A stretch of DNA of 64,000 nt, taken from NCBI GenBank assembly GCA_024364735.1, contig JAGFNQ010001614.1, positions 444,784 through 508,783 of the forward strand, in the 5' to 3' direction. Both the position numbers and the translations under genes were made by a program. The notes beneath the pieces are model-generated. The model made no database searches and was not told where the DNA came from. It worked only from the letters and a program-made list of their open reading frames with translations. Positions 23,048 to 36,200 of the stretch are shown in pieces. Source of the DNA: Boesenbergia rotunda. Taxonomy: Eukaryota > Streptophyta > Magnoliopsida > Zingiberales > Zingiberaceae. Positions within the stretch are counted from its first letter, which is position 1, and every line of letters begins with the position of its first letter.

Positions 23048-24547
23048 ATGCAAGCTTTCATGGCTCCCCTGTTTCTGCTGCTCCTGTTGCGTGACCAGCT
23101 CTTGGTTATTGATGGTGCTCGGCCTGATTCCGTCGTCTTCCCCCTCTCCCACTCTCTCTCCCGTTCCCAAAATTCCAACTTTAGCACCCTCCAGCACATC
23201 AAGTCGTCGGCGCTCCACTCGGCGGCGCGCCACCGTAGCAGCCGGCACGCTCCGGAGCGCCGCCGGCAGCAGATCTCCCTCCCGCTGTCCCCCGGGAGCG
23301 ACTACACGCTCAGTGTCTCCGTCGGCGCGCCGTCCGCGCCCACCATCGTCTCGCTGTATATGGACACCGGCAGCGACCTTGTCTGGTTCCCCTGCTCCCC
23401 GTTCGAGTGCATGCTGTGCGAGGGCAAGCCGTCGTACCCGCCCCTCCACCCACCACTGCCCCCGCCTCCGGCGTCCCGCCAGATCACCTGCGGCTCCGCC
23501 GCCTGCTCCGCCGTCCACGCGGGGCTCCCCGCCTCTGATCTCTGCGCCATCGCCGCGTGTACCCTAGACGACATCGAGACCGACTCCTGCGCCGCCCCGT
23601 GCCCGCGGTTCTACTACGCCTACGGCGATGGGAGCCTCGTCGCCCGCCTCCGCCGCGGCCCGCTCTCCCTCCACGGCTCCGCTGCCCCTTCCTCCGCGGC
23701 ACTCCGCCTGCAAAACTTTACCTTTGCGTGTGCGCACTCCGCGCTGGCGGAGCCCGTCGGCGTCGCGGGGTTCGGCCGAGGCCCGCTCTCGTTGCCCGCC
23801 CAGCTCGCGGCTCTCTCGCCCTCCCTCGCCGCCCGCTTCTCCTACTGCCTCGTCTCCCATTCCTTCAAGCCAGATCGCCTCCTCCGGCCCAGCCCGCTCA
23901 TCCTGGGCCGAACCGAGCCGAAACCATCGGAACCGGACCAAGATCCGCCCTTCGTCTACACCCCGCTCCTTCACAACCCTAAACACCCCTACTTCTACTC
24001 CGTCGGCCTCGAGTCGTTGTCGATCGGGGCTAGCCGGATTCGGGCGCCGCCCGAACTAAGGGATGTCGACCGGAGAGGGAACGGCGGGATGGTGGTCGAT
24101 TCTGGCACCACCTTCACGATGCTTCCGGCGGAGACCTACACGAGCTTGACGAACGAATTCAACCGTCAGATGAGCCGGGCAGGGTTCGAGCGAGCCGCAG
24201 AGGCCGAGGAGCGCACCGGGCTGCGGCCGTGCTACTTCTTCGAGGACCGGGAGGCGGATCGGCAGAGCGTGCCTGGCCTGGCGCTCCACTTCGCGGGGAA
24301 CGCCAGCGTGGCGCTGCCGCGGCGGAACTACTTCATGGGGTTCGAGAGCGGCGGGCGGTGGGTGGGGTGCCTGATGGTGATGAGTGGCGGGGAGGCCGCC
24401 GGCCAGGAGGAATACGGGGGGCCGGCCGGGACGCTGGGCAACTTCCAGCAGCAAGGTTTCGAGGTGGTGTACGACCTGGAGGGGAAGCGGGTGGGGTTCG
24501 CACGGCGGCGATGCGCGGCGCTATGGGAGGAGATGTCGCCTGCTTGA
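23048..24547 (+). CDS. Pepsin-like aspartyl protease (A1 family), intronless, At4g16563-like
   Basis: A 499-residue protein starting at the ATG at 23048, chosen because it opens directly into a signal peptide (MQAFMAPLFLLLLLRDQLLV). An in-frame ATG at 22988 would add 20 residues before it (519 in all). After a basic, Ser-rich pro-segment the mature enzyme begins near LPLSPGSDYTLSVSVG. The first catalytic motif is DTGSDLVW (Asp106), the flap region YAYGDGS follows, and the second motif is DSGTTFTMLP (Asp351). Many Cys residues between them (CMLCEG, CGSAACS, CAAPCPRFYY) are typical of plant nepenthesin-like proteases. The C-terminus has GNFQQQGFEVVYDLEGKRVG, also typical. The product should enter the secretory pathway and cleave proteins in the wall or vacuole; the substrate is unknown. 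The gene is very GC-rich with no intron, as common in monocot genes. All key residues are intact, so it is probably functional. Confidence 0.93.
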   Translation: MQAFMAPLFLLLLLRDQLLVIDGARPDSVVFPLSHSLSRSQNSNFSTLQHIKSSALHSAARHRSSRHAPERRRQQISLPLSPGSDYTLSVSVGAPSAPTIVSLYMDTGSDLVWFPCSPFECMLCEGKPSYPPLHPPLPPPPASRQITCGSAACSAVHAGLPASDLCAIAACTLDDIETDSCAAPCPRFYYAYGDGSLVARLRRGPLSLHGSAAPSSAALRLQNFTFACAHSALAEPVGVAGFGRGPLSLPAQLAALSPSLAARFSYCLVSHSFKPDRLLRPSPLILGRTEPKPSEPDQDPPFVYTPLLHNPKHPYFYSVGLESLSIGASRIRAPPELRDVDRRGNGGMVVDSGTTFTMLPAETYTSLTNEFNRQMSRAGFERAAEAEERTGLRPCYFFEDREADRQSVPGLALHFAGNASVALPRRNYFMGFESGGRWVGCLMVMSGGEAAGQEEYGGPAGTLGNFQQQGFEVVYDLEGKRVGFARRRCAALWEEMSPA

Positions 24548-24900
24548 GAGGGCGCCTTCAGTTTCGCCTCCGCACGTGTGGGATTCGACTTGGGGAACAG
24601 TTTGCCGCGGGGGTTGGGGTGGTGCGATATGGCGCACGTGCGGGGCATGGAAGAGCACGCCCTTTTGTTCCTCCAAAATGTGGTCTTGAAAGTTCGTCTT
24701 CCGTAAATTCATGTAAATAATAATAAAAAAAAGGGGTGTTTGATGCTCAACTTCCGACAGTCTCTATTGGCCAGCTCATCTCCCCTAGATCATAATATTG
24801 ATCCCGAAATATTATCAAACTTTGGGAGCTTGTGCTATATAATACGGAAAAAAAATAATTTATTTATTTATTTATTTGAATGGTCAGAGTGATATTTTGA
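24548..24900 (+). other. 3' flank of the aspartyl protease gene
   Basis: A GC-rich 3' untranslated stretch gives way to AT-rich DNA. AAATAATAATAAAAAA at about 24715-24730 is a plausible polyadenylation signal region. A (TTTA)n microsatellite lies at about 24855-24878. Confidence 0.5.
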
Positions 24901-24904
24901 ATTA

Positions 24905-25490
24905 GATTATGGGAAAATTGATGAAAACTCTTCAAATTTATCTTTGTATGCGGTCTTCATTTGATAAAATCTTTACATGTATTCTTTGATAAAATTGACA
25001 AGATAATTTTGTGTGTAATTTTGTTTATAAGTATAAAATAGTAAAAATTCAGTATACGTCGTAAAGATTTGAATATAAATTTTTTAAGATTGAATACTAA
25101 TTTAAGAAATTTGAATATTATTTAAAAAAAATTGAGTATATATTGTTTCAGTGTATAGTAAAATTTTAAGTATACATTATAAAAATTTAAGTATGAATTT
25201 ATTTAAATTTAGTATTATTTGAAGAAATTTATGTGAGGTTGTATCGGGGTCACCGTATCAAGATCTTCATAGGAGGGGTGATCGAAACTTTATACTTAAT
25301 TTTTTAAATTAGTACTTAATTTTAAATAATTTATACTCAAATTTTTATAATGTATATTGAATTTTTACTCTTTTATATTGATAAAAAAATAACACATAAA
25401 ATTATTTTGTGAATTCTATCATGAAGTAAATATAAAAATTTTATCAATTCAATTTGAAAAGTTTTCTCCTAACTCTTAGATTATTCTGAA
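24905..25490. mobile_element. Long-TIR foldback MITE
   Basis: Arms of roughly 180 bp (about 24905-25110 and 25290-25490) are inverted relative to each other. Shared blocks, each on both arms in opposite orientation, are TTAGATTAT, GTAAAAATTCA(G/A)TATAC and ATAATTTT(G/A)TGTGT. The middle repeats ATTTGAGTAT/ATTTAAGTAT motifs. The sequence is AT-rich and has no ORF. The superfamily is undetermined because I could not fix exact ends or a target duplication. Confidence 0.6.
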
Positions 25491-26494
25491 TATAACAAAG
25501 CCGATGAGCATTTGTGTCGGGGGCAATTGACAGGGACTTGCGCCCAGTCTTCTTAAATGATTGACATTCTCAACCAGGCGAAGTCAGTCAAGTTAATACT
25601 ACACGTCTCTTTTTTTTTCTATTCTTTACACAATTTTTTAAAAATAATAATTAATCAAAGACATTTTTAATTTTTAATTTTTTTTTCAAAAACAAAGTTA
25701 TTTATTATTTTATTTCCCCCGTGATATTGTATTAAAGAGCATGTTAATTTTTAAAAATAAATACCATTTTAATACTGTATAAATTCTAAATTAATATCAA
25801 TATTGTATTATTTTTTAAAAATCAATATCACATGATATGATTGTCTGAATACATCATCATAATAATTAATTAAAAAAGGTAAAATAAAAAATACATACGT
25901 CCTTGATAAATTTGAAAGTTAATGTATCTTTTAAAATTTTGCAACTTTAGCTGCGCTTTTAAACATTTCAAAAATTAAAAAAAAAAACTTCTAAGCATTG
26001 TGCCCAAAAAGTCAAGTAAAATGTAACCTGTAAAACCGTCTAAGCATTTATCCAATAAGGTTCCTCAATCTGGGAAGAACCGCCAGCATCTTCCTCCATT
26101 TCTAAACTCAAAGCTTCATCACATCTCGACAATCTTGGACTCATCTATGGATGCAGAATTATACAATTATGAAACCTGATATAATTTTATAAAATCATAC
26201 GAAAATCTCAAACATTCTACATTTTCAACTCCACAGCTATTTAAAAAAGATAAAGGAAGAAATCGAATAAATCACTACGTGAGAAAATATCCTTTTCCAA
26301 TTTCATAGAAAATCAATCTGCTCATTTTTATAAAGTTATTATGTGACGACGAACTCAATTATACTTTAAAAGAAATCTGATATAAAAAATAATAATAAAT
26401 CAAAAAATATGAAACTTGAGACGATTCATTCGGCCATAAAATTTTTCCATGGATCGCCCTGCCGTATGCCCCCTTATATTAAAAAAAATAATAA
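25491..26494. other. Intergenic, AT-rich
   Basis: No gene seen. A short truncated SINE family S fragment (about 26410-26475) precedes the fuller copy at 26495. Confidence 0.5.
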
Positions 26495-26735
26495 ATCAGA
26501 CAACAGACAAATTGAACCTGAAATAATCAATCCGGTCGTACGAAAATTTTCTACCGATCACTAGGATAAATCGGAAAACGCGCACGATGAACAGTCTAAA
26601 AGTCTAGCGTCCCAAAATTTACATCCCATTTAGAAGAATAATTTTTATAAAATATATCATAGTTGGAGATTGAACCGTGTATATCTAAATTAATGATTAA
26701 TTATCCTATCATTATATTATAATTCCAGAAGTAAA
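26495..26735 (-). mobile_element. tRNA-derived SINE, family S, copy 4 (decayed)
   Basis: It keeps the order of the family body (CAATCCGGTCGTACGAAAAT, then AAATCGGAAAACGCGCACGA, then GTTGGAGATTGAACCGTG) but has many transitions. The A-box end is unrecognisable (ATTATATTATAATTCC), consistent with an old, methylation-decayed copy. Confidence 0.6.
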
Positions 26736-27222
26736 ATATAATGAATAAATTTTGTACAGTGATTAATTTCACCATCGAAACGGTATAAAATGGATGGATG
26801 GATGGTCACAACTTAGAATGACGACACTTATTATGAAATATGGAAAGCACAATCAACTGTCACTTTCGTTTCCCCGAGCAGGGGTGGCATGAATGCGAAA
26901 TTTAATAAATTGTACACACGCATCGCTGCAGATGTCCAGCTGTTGCTGAGTATGCTTCTAAGCACTGAGCTGGCATAGAACGCACTCCCAGAATGATTTG
27001 TTTTCTTCGCACTTCTCGAAGCATTATTTATTCATTCATGGGTCTATTCCTATGATACATTTTTTCCAAACTGGCAAAGGTACTGACTGTCGAAGTAATT
27101 ACCATGAAGATAAAAACAGGTGCTGTCATAAAAACAAGCTTAACATGCTCCGGTAATCATATTAAGTTTAATTGCATATTAAGTTGGTTGATTTCATCTC
27201 CAGGTTTCATCATAAATGAAGC
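26736..27222. other. Intergenic, 3' flank of ARPC5
   Basis: About 490 bases between the decayed SINE and the ARPC5 stop codon. It should include the ARPC5 3' untranslated region on the minus strand. I could not place a definite polyadenylation signal. No other feature seen. Confidence 0.4.
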
Positions 27223-30200
27223 TTACACAGTATTAACGGTGTCAGCCAAGGAGCGAAGTATGCATCCTAACCCTGCTTTCTCTGTCAACTTTTCGTGGAT
27301 CTTTAGGCACTGGTCGCACGTAGGTCTGTCTCCAGTAGCTAATCCTCTATATAAGTACCTGCAATCCATCCATGTCAACGAACAGCAAAAAGATTGGCAT
27401 GAGTGTGTGATTAGAAGCTGATAAACTTTTACTATGAGCTATCAAATATGATTATTATTATTTTTTTTTTTTTTTTAAGGAAAAGCATGATGTTCTAACA
27501 ACTGTAGAGATTAGCACAGTGCAAAAGTATCCAATTTTTTTTCAAAAAAAGAAACAGAAATTACACCAAGTTCAAGTGATATCCTCACTTGCATGCATCT
27601 ACTAGCGAAAGAGATGAATTTACAATTGAACCTCAACATATGAGGGCTAAATTTATCGGAACTCAACTCCACAAAGACAAATATCAAAAACATGTTGGCA
27701 TGCAGGCCTCAGTTTTCTCATCTTGGCGCCTATGGACACCTCTTAGTGGGTCTCCAATATAATGATTTTTGAGAATCTTTCACTAATGTTCACACAATAA
27801 CAATTATTCTTTTTTTCCAAAACATAAAGGCCAAGTGGAGCCAAACCTATTCCTCATGAGAAAGAGAGTCAATCTGTGGCGAAAGGAGAGCAAAGGGCTT
27901 CATTCTCCAATGATTGACAGGAAGTTTTTCTCAGTGGCAAAGCGCAACTCTGAGGACTTGTTTAGCAATTGCACTGGAATTCTAACATTTTTCATTTGAG
28001 TCCATGATTTCTTTGTTATCAATCTAATTCCTTGAGTATTTCTTGTATTGTTCTTCATATAGGATCCCTATTTATTTTTATCCCTAGTTTGTGTTTCTGA
28101 ATTGTAGGAAGAATTAAAAATGACGATAAAAAGGGAACTTAGGATTCGAACAAAGGAATACGGCATCAATGTTCTCGGTTGGCAGCAGGTGCAGTAATGA
28201 TATCAACAATTGTATCAACCAAGTGGTCACCTGACAGAAGCAAAGGCAAGACAAGAGGGAGGAAAACAGGAGAAAATGAAAGTGGAACAGGAGGAATTTA
28301 TGGCTTGAGTGGAAGACAGGGATTTTTTTTAGAGGCTAGACAGTAGCAGTATAGAGGGGATTGGACCCAAAAAAGAGGGAGAAGAAAATTAATAGCCACT
28401 TTATCAGGGACAAAGTATAATCAATGAAGATAATTAATTTATTTTTACATCAAATTATAGTAGATTATCTGACCAAATTTTTGTGAATTTCAAGAAGTAA
28501 ATATACTTGCAAAAGCTGGGCTTTTATAATATTTTTGCACCAGATTAGCAGGAATTGTTATAGAAGTATGTGTAAATAATTAGGGACCTATTCTAAATAT
28601 CGAAAAACACAAGTATGCATAAGTTGATAAAAACATAATATAAATACAAGGGAGACTATTTAATATACAGTATGGAATTATTAGTAGTTATATAGTATCT
28701 TATTTGAATTTAGATTGATCTAGGAGTATAGGAAAAGCTATTTAATACTTTTAAAATAATTGGTTCCTTCTGTATTAATCCCGGGATGATTTTGATCTGG
28801 TCAAGCGTGTAGGAGCTTAAGTCCTGTTGGTATTTGATCCTTGTATCTAAGTGTACAGGTGCTTAGGAGCATAGGAAGTTGAGCGGAAGATACGGCAGAC
28901 GAGAAGGATGGTACGAGAAGAGAGCTGACGGGCTAGGCACATCCGAGGAACACGAAGGCTGCGGAAGAGTACACCAATGGAGCGAGAAGCAGGGAAAGAA
29001 GTCTACTCGAGGAGAAGGTCGGAGACGGATTTAGGTGAGCTCAACTTTTGATGGTTGGAGATCACCAAGGAGGCTAGAAGAAGGCAGATCAACTGGAGTT
29101 GACCAGTTAGCTCCCAGGCGCCTGAATGACACCCGAGTGGATTTAAGTGCCCGGGCAATCAGGCGTCCGCATGGATACAGGTGCCCGACAATACAGGTGC
29201 CCACCTTCATACGAGCGCCCGAGACTTGATGCTTATTAACAAAACGAGTCATTTTCTGGCCGTTGCGACGCGGATAGGCATTAGCCGTACTCAGGCGCCC
29301 ATGTGCACTCGAGCGCCCGTGATGTGCCACATCAACACATCGATAAGTTTTCCCAGGGGCTATAAATAGGCCCCTGAACTCAAAGCATTTCATCAATTTA
29401 AGCTGCAACAAACAAATTTCTTGTTAGTTTTCTCTTGTTCTCTGAGTGTCTAATTTCTGTAAGAGGCTTCTCCAACCACAAGGAGATAATCTGGAGAGTG
29501 AGTTTTCATTTGCCTTGAATTAGCAACCATCCAGGTTGCAAACCAAGTACATTCTGTGCCTCTTTGCTTTTAAGTTAATCTGATTTATGACTCTTGTTTT
29601 GTGCTAACTAACTATATTTGTTTAGTAAAAACAAAGATTAAGCTTCATTTTTAGAGGCAATTCACTCCCCCCTCTTGCTGGCTGACTGATCCCTATAATT
29701 GGTATCAGAGCAAGGACGCTTTAGAAGGACTAACCGCCAACTGAAACAACACATATGACCGGATCAAGCATCTACCCGCCTAAGTTCGAGGGGGAGTTTG
29801 TACTTTGGAAGTGCAAATGGAGATATACTTTAAAACTGATTTTGATATATTATTAACGATAAAATATGGTTTTGAAGTACCAAAAGATCACGATGGAAAC
29901 AAAAAGGAAGAGCATCTTGTAGGATCATTGGCAGGTCGGCAAGAGGGGTGAAGTGCCCTTCAAGTTAGAATTCTAGATATTTTGCTTCTTTTACAAAGAT
30001 AGACATTGGTTGCAGTAGTTAATTAAAAACATAAAACAAAATAAAAGAGACTAGTAAGAGACACAGAGGGTTTATTTAGTTGCAACCAAGGTGGTTACTA
30101 ATCCAAGGCAGTTGAAAGCTCTACTATCAAAATCTCCTTCGTTTGTAAGTGGAGTAGCCTCTTACAAACTTTGAACAACACACGAAATAGCTAGGAACAT

Positions 30201-33200
30201 GTAATACAAGAATTGTTATTGAAACCTAGCTTCTGGGAACTATTTATAGCCCAAATACTCAAGTTACCATTATATTGACGTGGACCTGAGACGTCGTGGA
30301 CTTGAGGCGCCTCAGTTGTGATCTGGGGCGCCTTAGATGGATAAATTTTTAACCACGAAGCCAACGGTAAACTGTCGATAAAACTTGGCTCGATGCGCCT
30401 TAGTTCTGACCTGAGGCGCCTCAGTTCAGATCTGAGGCGCCTCGGGCTCAACTGAGGCGCCTCGGGCTCAACTGAGGCACCTTGGCTCTGTATTTGCGCA
30501 GAGCTGCTGCTTTGCAGTTGAAGCGCCTCACTTAGCAACTGAGGTACCTCACTTAGCAACTGAGGCGCCTGTTGCTAGTCAAAGTCAACATCCGCATTAA
30601 CTCTGACTTTTTCGTCCTTCCGCTTGAGTGATTTCCAGCCAACCAGAGTTAGACTCACATGAACCCGACTCTAGCCTTTCGCCTCGAACAAGCTTCCTCC
30701 CCGGCTTCTCGTCCCTCAGACGCCGCACACGCTCTCCTCGCTCAATCGGTGTACTCTTCCATAGTCTTCGCGTCCCTCGGATGCACCGAGTCCGTCGGCT
30801 CCCTTCCCTATGTCATCCTTCTCGTCTGCTGTGTCTTTCATTCGACTTCCTGTGCTTCTAAGCTCCTGCACAATTAGACACAGAGCTCAAAATAAACCAG
30901 GACCCAATTTGACTTGGTTGATTGCATCAAAACCAACCTGGGATACTTACAATCTCCCCATTTTTGATATGCATCAACCTAAGTTAAGTTTAGGGTAATC
31001 AAACAAGAAAATAACATTTGTTTATTTAAAACAATAAAACAAATATTGTAAGTTAGCACAATAGAAAATGCAATTAAATTCAAAATATGACCAAATTGAC
31101 CTCCCCTTAACTTATACTTCATTATTCTCCTCCTTTGATCATATCAAAAAATATGGGGCAAAGCAAATAATAAAAAAAAATTTTAAGAATCAAATTAAGC
31201 ATTTAAAATCAGATAATCTTTAAAAAACATTTATAAAATAAAATTAATTTAAAATTGATTTAGGAATCCAATACAAGTTTCTACCTACAAGTGGTATCAA
31301 AGCTAGGTTCACTTTTGAAAGACTAACCACCTGATAAAGCATCAAGACAATGGTCGGATCCAGCATTCAACTACCCAAATTCAAAGGAGATTTCGCCATA
31401 TGGAAAAAGAAGATAGAGGTATTTTTTAGGACCGATTTTGAGATATTACTAATAATAAAATATAGTTTTGAAGTGCCCGTAGGCGAGGACGACAAGGTAA
31501 AAGAAGCGCATCTCTGGAGTAAGAAGCAACAGTCAGATTCTGTAACCAATGCCAAAGCAGAGTTCCACTTGCTGTCGGTTCTACCTCCTTAAGAAGTCAA
31601 CCGGATTGGAAGCTACGACTCCGCAAAAGTGCTCTAGGAGAAGTTCCTAGAACTTCATGAGGGCACATCAGAAACCAAGTCAGCAAAGAAAGATCTTCTC
31701 TAAAACCAACTGACTAATCTCCGAATGAAGGAAGGAGAGACGGTGGCTGAGTTTCAAGCGAAAATCAAAGAATTGATCTTTGGACTCACCCAACTCGGTG
31801 AATTGGCATCAAATCGCGATTCAATCCTGTATGCCCTAAATGTCTTCCTAAGAATCTAGGAGTGGAGTTCAATAGTAGATGCCTACTATATCTCAATGGA
31901 CTTGGAGGTAAGTACACTTGAGAAGATATTTTTCATTTTTGAATTACACGAATCTCGATGTACAGCAACAAGAAAGGAAAAGATGGACAACATTGCCGAG
32001 AAGAACTGATCCAGATTCGGAGTCTTCAATCGATGAAGAGGAAACACCGTATATGGTAAGAAAACTTGGTAAATACTTTAAATCTAACAAATTTGTTAAG
32101 TCGCAGGACAAGAAATGGCCACCAAGAAAAAGACAAGTTAGGTGCTACCACTGTGACAAAGAAGGTCACATTAAAGAGCAATGCCCCAAATTGAAGAATA
32201 AAAAGAAAGAAAAAGGAAACAAGTCAAAGCACAAGAATTTAAAAGCAACGTGGGACGACACATCTTCAAAAGAATCTAAGATCGAGATCTACGCCGGACT
32301 TGCACTTATGGCAAGTTATCAAGAAGAGGATGACGGAGCATCCATCTCCAACATGAGCATCGATGAATGGGGAGACTTAACAGATGAAAGTAGCAGTGCA
32401 AGGGGGTGTCCAGTTTCAGACACAACGATATGGTAAGTGAGATATGTAAACTTCCTCCCGATAAACTGTATTCTGGTATTAGATCCATGCTTAAATCCTT
32501 GTGTAAGTTAAGGACTAAGAATATAGAATTAAAGAAAGAATTAGCTCATTCATTCCCTTTAGATATATATGATTCTTTAAAGCATGAAAATGAACCGAGC
32601 CCATCGGCTCCCTTCCCCGTGCCAAGCGGATTTCGTGGCCAACGGCAAAGCAGAGTTCCATCTATTGAGTATGTTGCACATCAAGAAGTCAACCGAATCA
32701 GCAGTTACGATTTGGCGAAGGAACTTTGGGAAAAGTTCCTAGAGCTCCACGAAGATACCTCTGAAGCTAAAATAGCAAAACGAAATATGCTCCGGAATCA
32801 ACTTAGCAACCTCTGAATGGAAGAAAGAGAATCAGTGACCCAACTGCATGCCAAACTCAAGGAGCTAATCACAAGACTCACGAATCTCGAAGAAATGGTA
32901 ACAAATCGCGACTCACAAAGATACGCACTCAACGCCTTCCCAAGAATCTCAGACTGGTCTTCTATCATTACTCATACTATATATCTAAGGACCTTGAGGT
33001 AAGTACCTTAGAAAGTTTGTTTTCTACTTTCGAATTACAAGAAACTCGGTGTGCATGAATGAGAAAAGAAATCGGAAGTCAGAACCTAGCGCTGAAGGCC
33101 CAAAAGGATGGATCAGATTCAGACACATCACTCGACGAGGATGGAAAAGCGTATATGTCGCAGACATCAAAACTACTAAGAAGCAAAAGGAAGGACCACT

Positions 33201-36200
33201 GCTACAACTATCAAGAGGAAGAATATATCAAGAATAACTGTCCAAGACTGAAGAAGAAAGACAAAGAAAAGCAGCCAAGTCGAAGCAAGCGAAAGAACTT
33301 AAAGGTGACGTGGAGCGAATCGTCATCCTCGAAATCCAACATAGAAAAATATGTCGGTCTTGCATTAATGGTGAACTACCAAGAAGGAGATAACGAAAAC
33401 TCATACAATATAAGCATCGAGAGCATCAACGAAGGGGGAGCATCCGACTGCGAATCCAACATGGTGAGGTACGTAGCCTCCCTTCCGATCAATTATATGA
33501 TACAATACATATGCTAAGTAGATCATTATGTAAGTTACGAAATAACTACATTAAATTAAAGATGGAAACTAGAGAACTAAAATTGAATTTATCCCATGGA
33601 TGCCCACTAGAAATGTATGCCAGAGTTCAAAGTGAAAATTTAAATTTGAAACAACAAATTGATTTATTGAAAAAGAATTCAACATGCCTAAATTCTTATA
33701 CTTGTGGAAATGTTAGAAATTTTCATGGTTTAAATTCGTACTTTAGAAATCATAGGGGCAAATTACGAGAATTTCAAAAAGTTATATTCCACCCAAATTT
33801 TTGGTAAATCCAATAGGTAGAAATTTGATTTGGATCCCCAAGTCGGTATTAAATTGTTAGATTTTTTTTCTAATAATTAATGCTCGTGAATTTTTTGTCT
33901 AATATTTTTGGAAATTATTTTTTGAATATTTAATTTTTGCACAAAATTCATTTTTTAAATTTTTTTCTGTGATAGACCTCATTCTTATATACTTATGGAA
34001 ATTTTTTTGAAATTTTTCAGCCGTCAGTTAAATTTTTGTGAATTTTTGATCAAAAATCAATTTTTAAATTTTGAAAAATATTTATAAAATTATTTTTGAA
34101 TATCCAATTTTTCAGGATCTATAAACTATATTTTGAACGTCGAGAAAAGTTTTTTAATATTTTTGGTTGAAATCTTACTTTTTTCAAAAATATCTAAGTT
34201 TAATAATGAAAAATATTTTACTATACTTAGAATGATTGTTTTTCTGTGAAAATTTTTACAAAGTCAAACCAATCATTTTTATACTTTGTAGAAAATTTTG
34301 AGAATTTTTATCAGTAGATGAATTTTTTATAAATTTTTTCTCAAACATCGTATTTTTAATTTTAAAAATACCTCGACATCAATTTTTGAAAAAACGAATT
34401 TTTTGGAGACTAACAATTAGGTTTGACATTCTAAAAAAATTTTAGAAAAATTTGAGTAACTAGATAATTTTTTATGATTTTTTTCGTCGAAAATGTATTT
34501 TCTTTTTTTCCTTAATTTTTTTAAATATCAATCGTCTTTCGATGTTTAATTTGTTTTTCAAACTTAGAAAAAATTATACAAACTGTTGAATTTTATTCTA
34601 AATTTTTCCCTTAACTAGTTTTTTGATGTGATCAAATGAGGAGAAATTAGAACTGAAGTTAAGGGGAATGTTTCAAATTGCAATATGTTAGTACCTGTTT
34701 CTTTTGTCTATGTTTATGTTTAACCCCAATTTAACTCGGATTGATACACATCAAAAAGAGAGAGATTGTAAGTACCCCAGGATGGTTTTGATATGGTCCA
34801 CCGAGTCAAGATATGTCTTGTTGGTATTTGATACCTGTGTCTAAGTGTGCAGGAGCTTAGGAGCACAGGAAGTCGAGAGAAAAATATGGCAGACGAGAAG
34901 GATGGAACGGGAAGGAAGCTAACGGGCTTGGTGCATCCGAGGGACGCGAAGGCTACGGAAGAGGATGGGAAGAAAAGAAGGAAGTCTACTCGAAGATAAG
35001 GCCGGAGACGGGTTCGGATAAGCCCAATTCTGGATGACTGGAGATCACCTAGCTATGTAGCACGGATACTCCTAAAAATGAATTTTCTGAAGTATCGGAC
35101 ACGGATACGACACGGATACGGATACGATACGCAAATACGCGTATAGGATACGGCCAAAACCGTGTCGTTGACTTTTTTGAAGTTTGACCAGGAGGATACG
35201 TTTTGGACACAGCAAGGACACGGCAAGGATACGGTAAATTTATAAATATTTAAAATATTTAGGGGTTAATTGAAAATTTTTTAAAGTTTTAAAGTGTAAT
35301 TAGAAAACGGATTAATAAAAAACAAATAAAAACTACTGAGATCGCGTATAACCTAATCCCGATCAGGCGCCGTCGCCCCTTTTCCTCGATCACGCGCCGT
35401 CGCCTGCTCGATCGCACGCCGTCGTCGCCGTCGCCGTCGCCAGCGATGGTCTGCTATCGCCCCGTCGCCGTCCCTCTCTATCGCACGCAGTCCCTCTCTA
35501 TCGCACGTCGTCACAGTCGTCGTCGCCAGGTAAACCCTAATCTCTCGATCTCATTTCTTTGGCCGTCACCGTTTGGTTTTGATCAGAATCTTTCTGCCAG
35601 CAGCCACTCATTGTTTCTTCAACATGTTCTTCAACCGATGCTTTCAAATTCCAATGAGATGCTTCATTTTTTTTTTTTTGCTTCATGATCAAGCTTATAC
35701 GGTTTGAAAAGTTTATACGGTTTGAAGCTTGCTTCATGATCAAGCTTCATTTTTTTGTTAGTTTATACGGTTCTTTGCTTCATTATCAAGCTTCATTAAC
35801 TGTTAAGGTTAATGAGGATATCATTATCTGGTTATACGGTTCTTTGTTAGTTTATACGGTTCTTTGCTTCATTAACTGTTAAGGTTAATGAGGATATCAT
35901 TATCAAGCTTTTCCAGGAGATTTGCTTCATTATCAAGCTTCATGATTTGTTACTGTTATGTTTTCTAATTTTCTTCTTATTGTTATACTTTGTTTTTTAG
36001 CTATTTTGCAATGGAAAATTTTCAAATCGCGAGTATACAAGAGGATGTAGATGATTATTCACCTTTGTGTACAAGAGGAAAATTTTCAATACTATATATG
36101 ATTGTCGTATCCTAACCGTATCGTATCTTATATTTTCAAAATTTACCGTATCGCCGTATCCGTATCGTATTTGATACGATACCCGTATCCGTATCCGTGC

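Noticed and set aside
22976..24720. Several long ORFs overlapping the aspartyl protease in other frames and on the other strand
   Set aside because: GC-rich coding sequence has few stops in other frames; only the 22988/23048-24547 frame has catalytic motifs and a signal peptide.
29031..29411. 126-residue minus-strand ORF in the 5' LTR (and its relative at 36252-36635)
   Set aside because: Lies antisense in LTR control sequence with no domain; similarity between the two is explained by the LTR pair.
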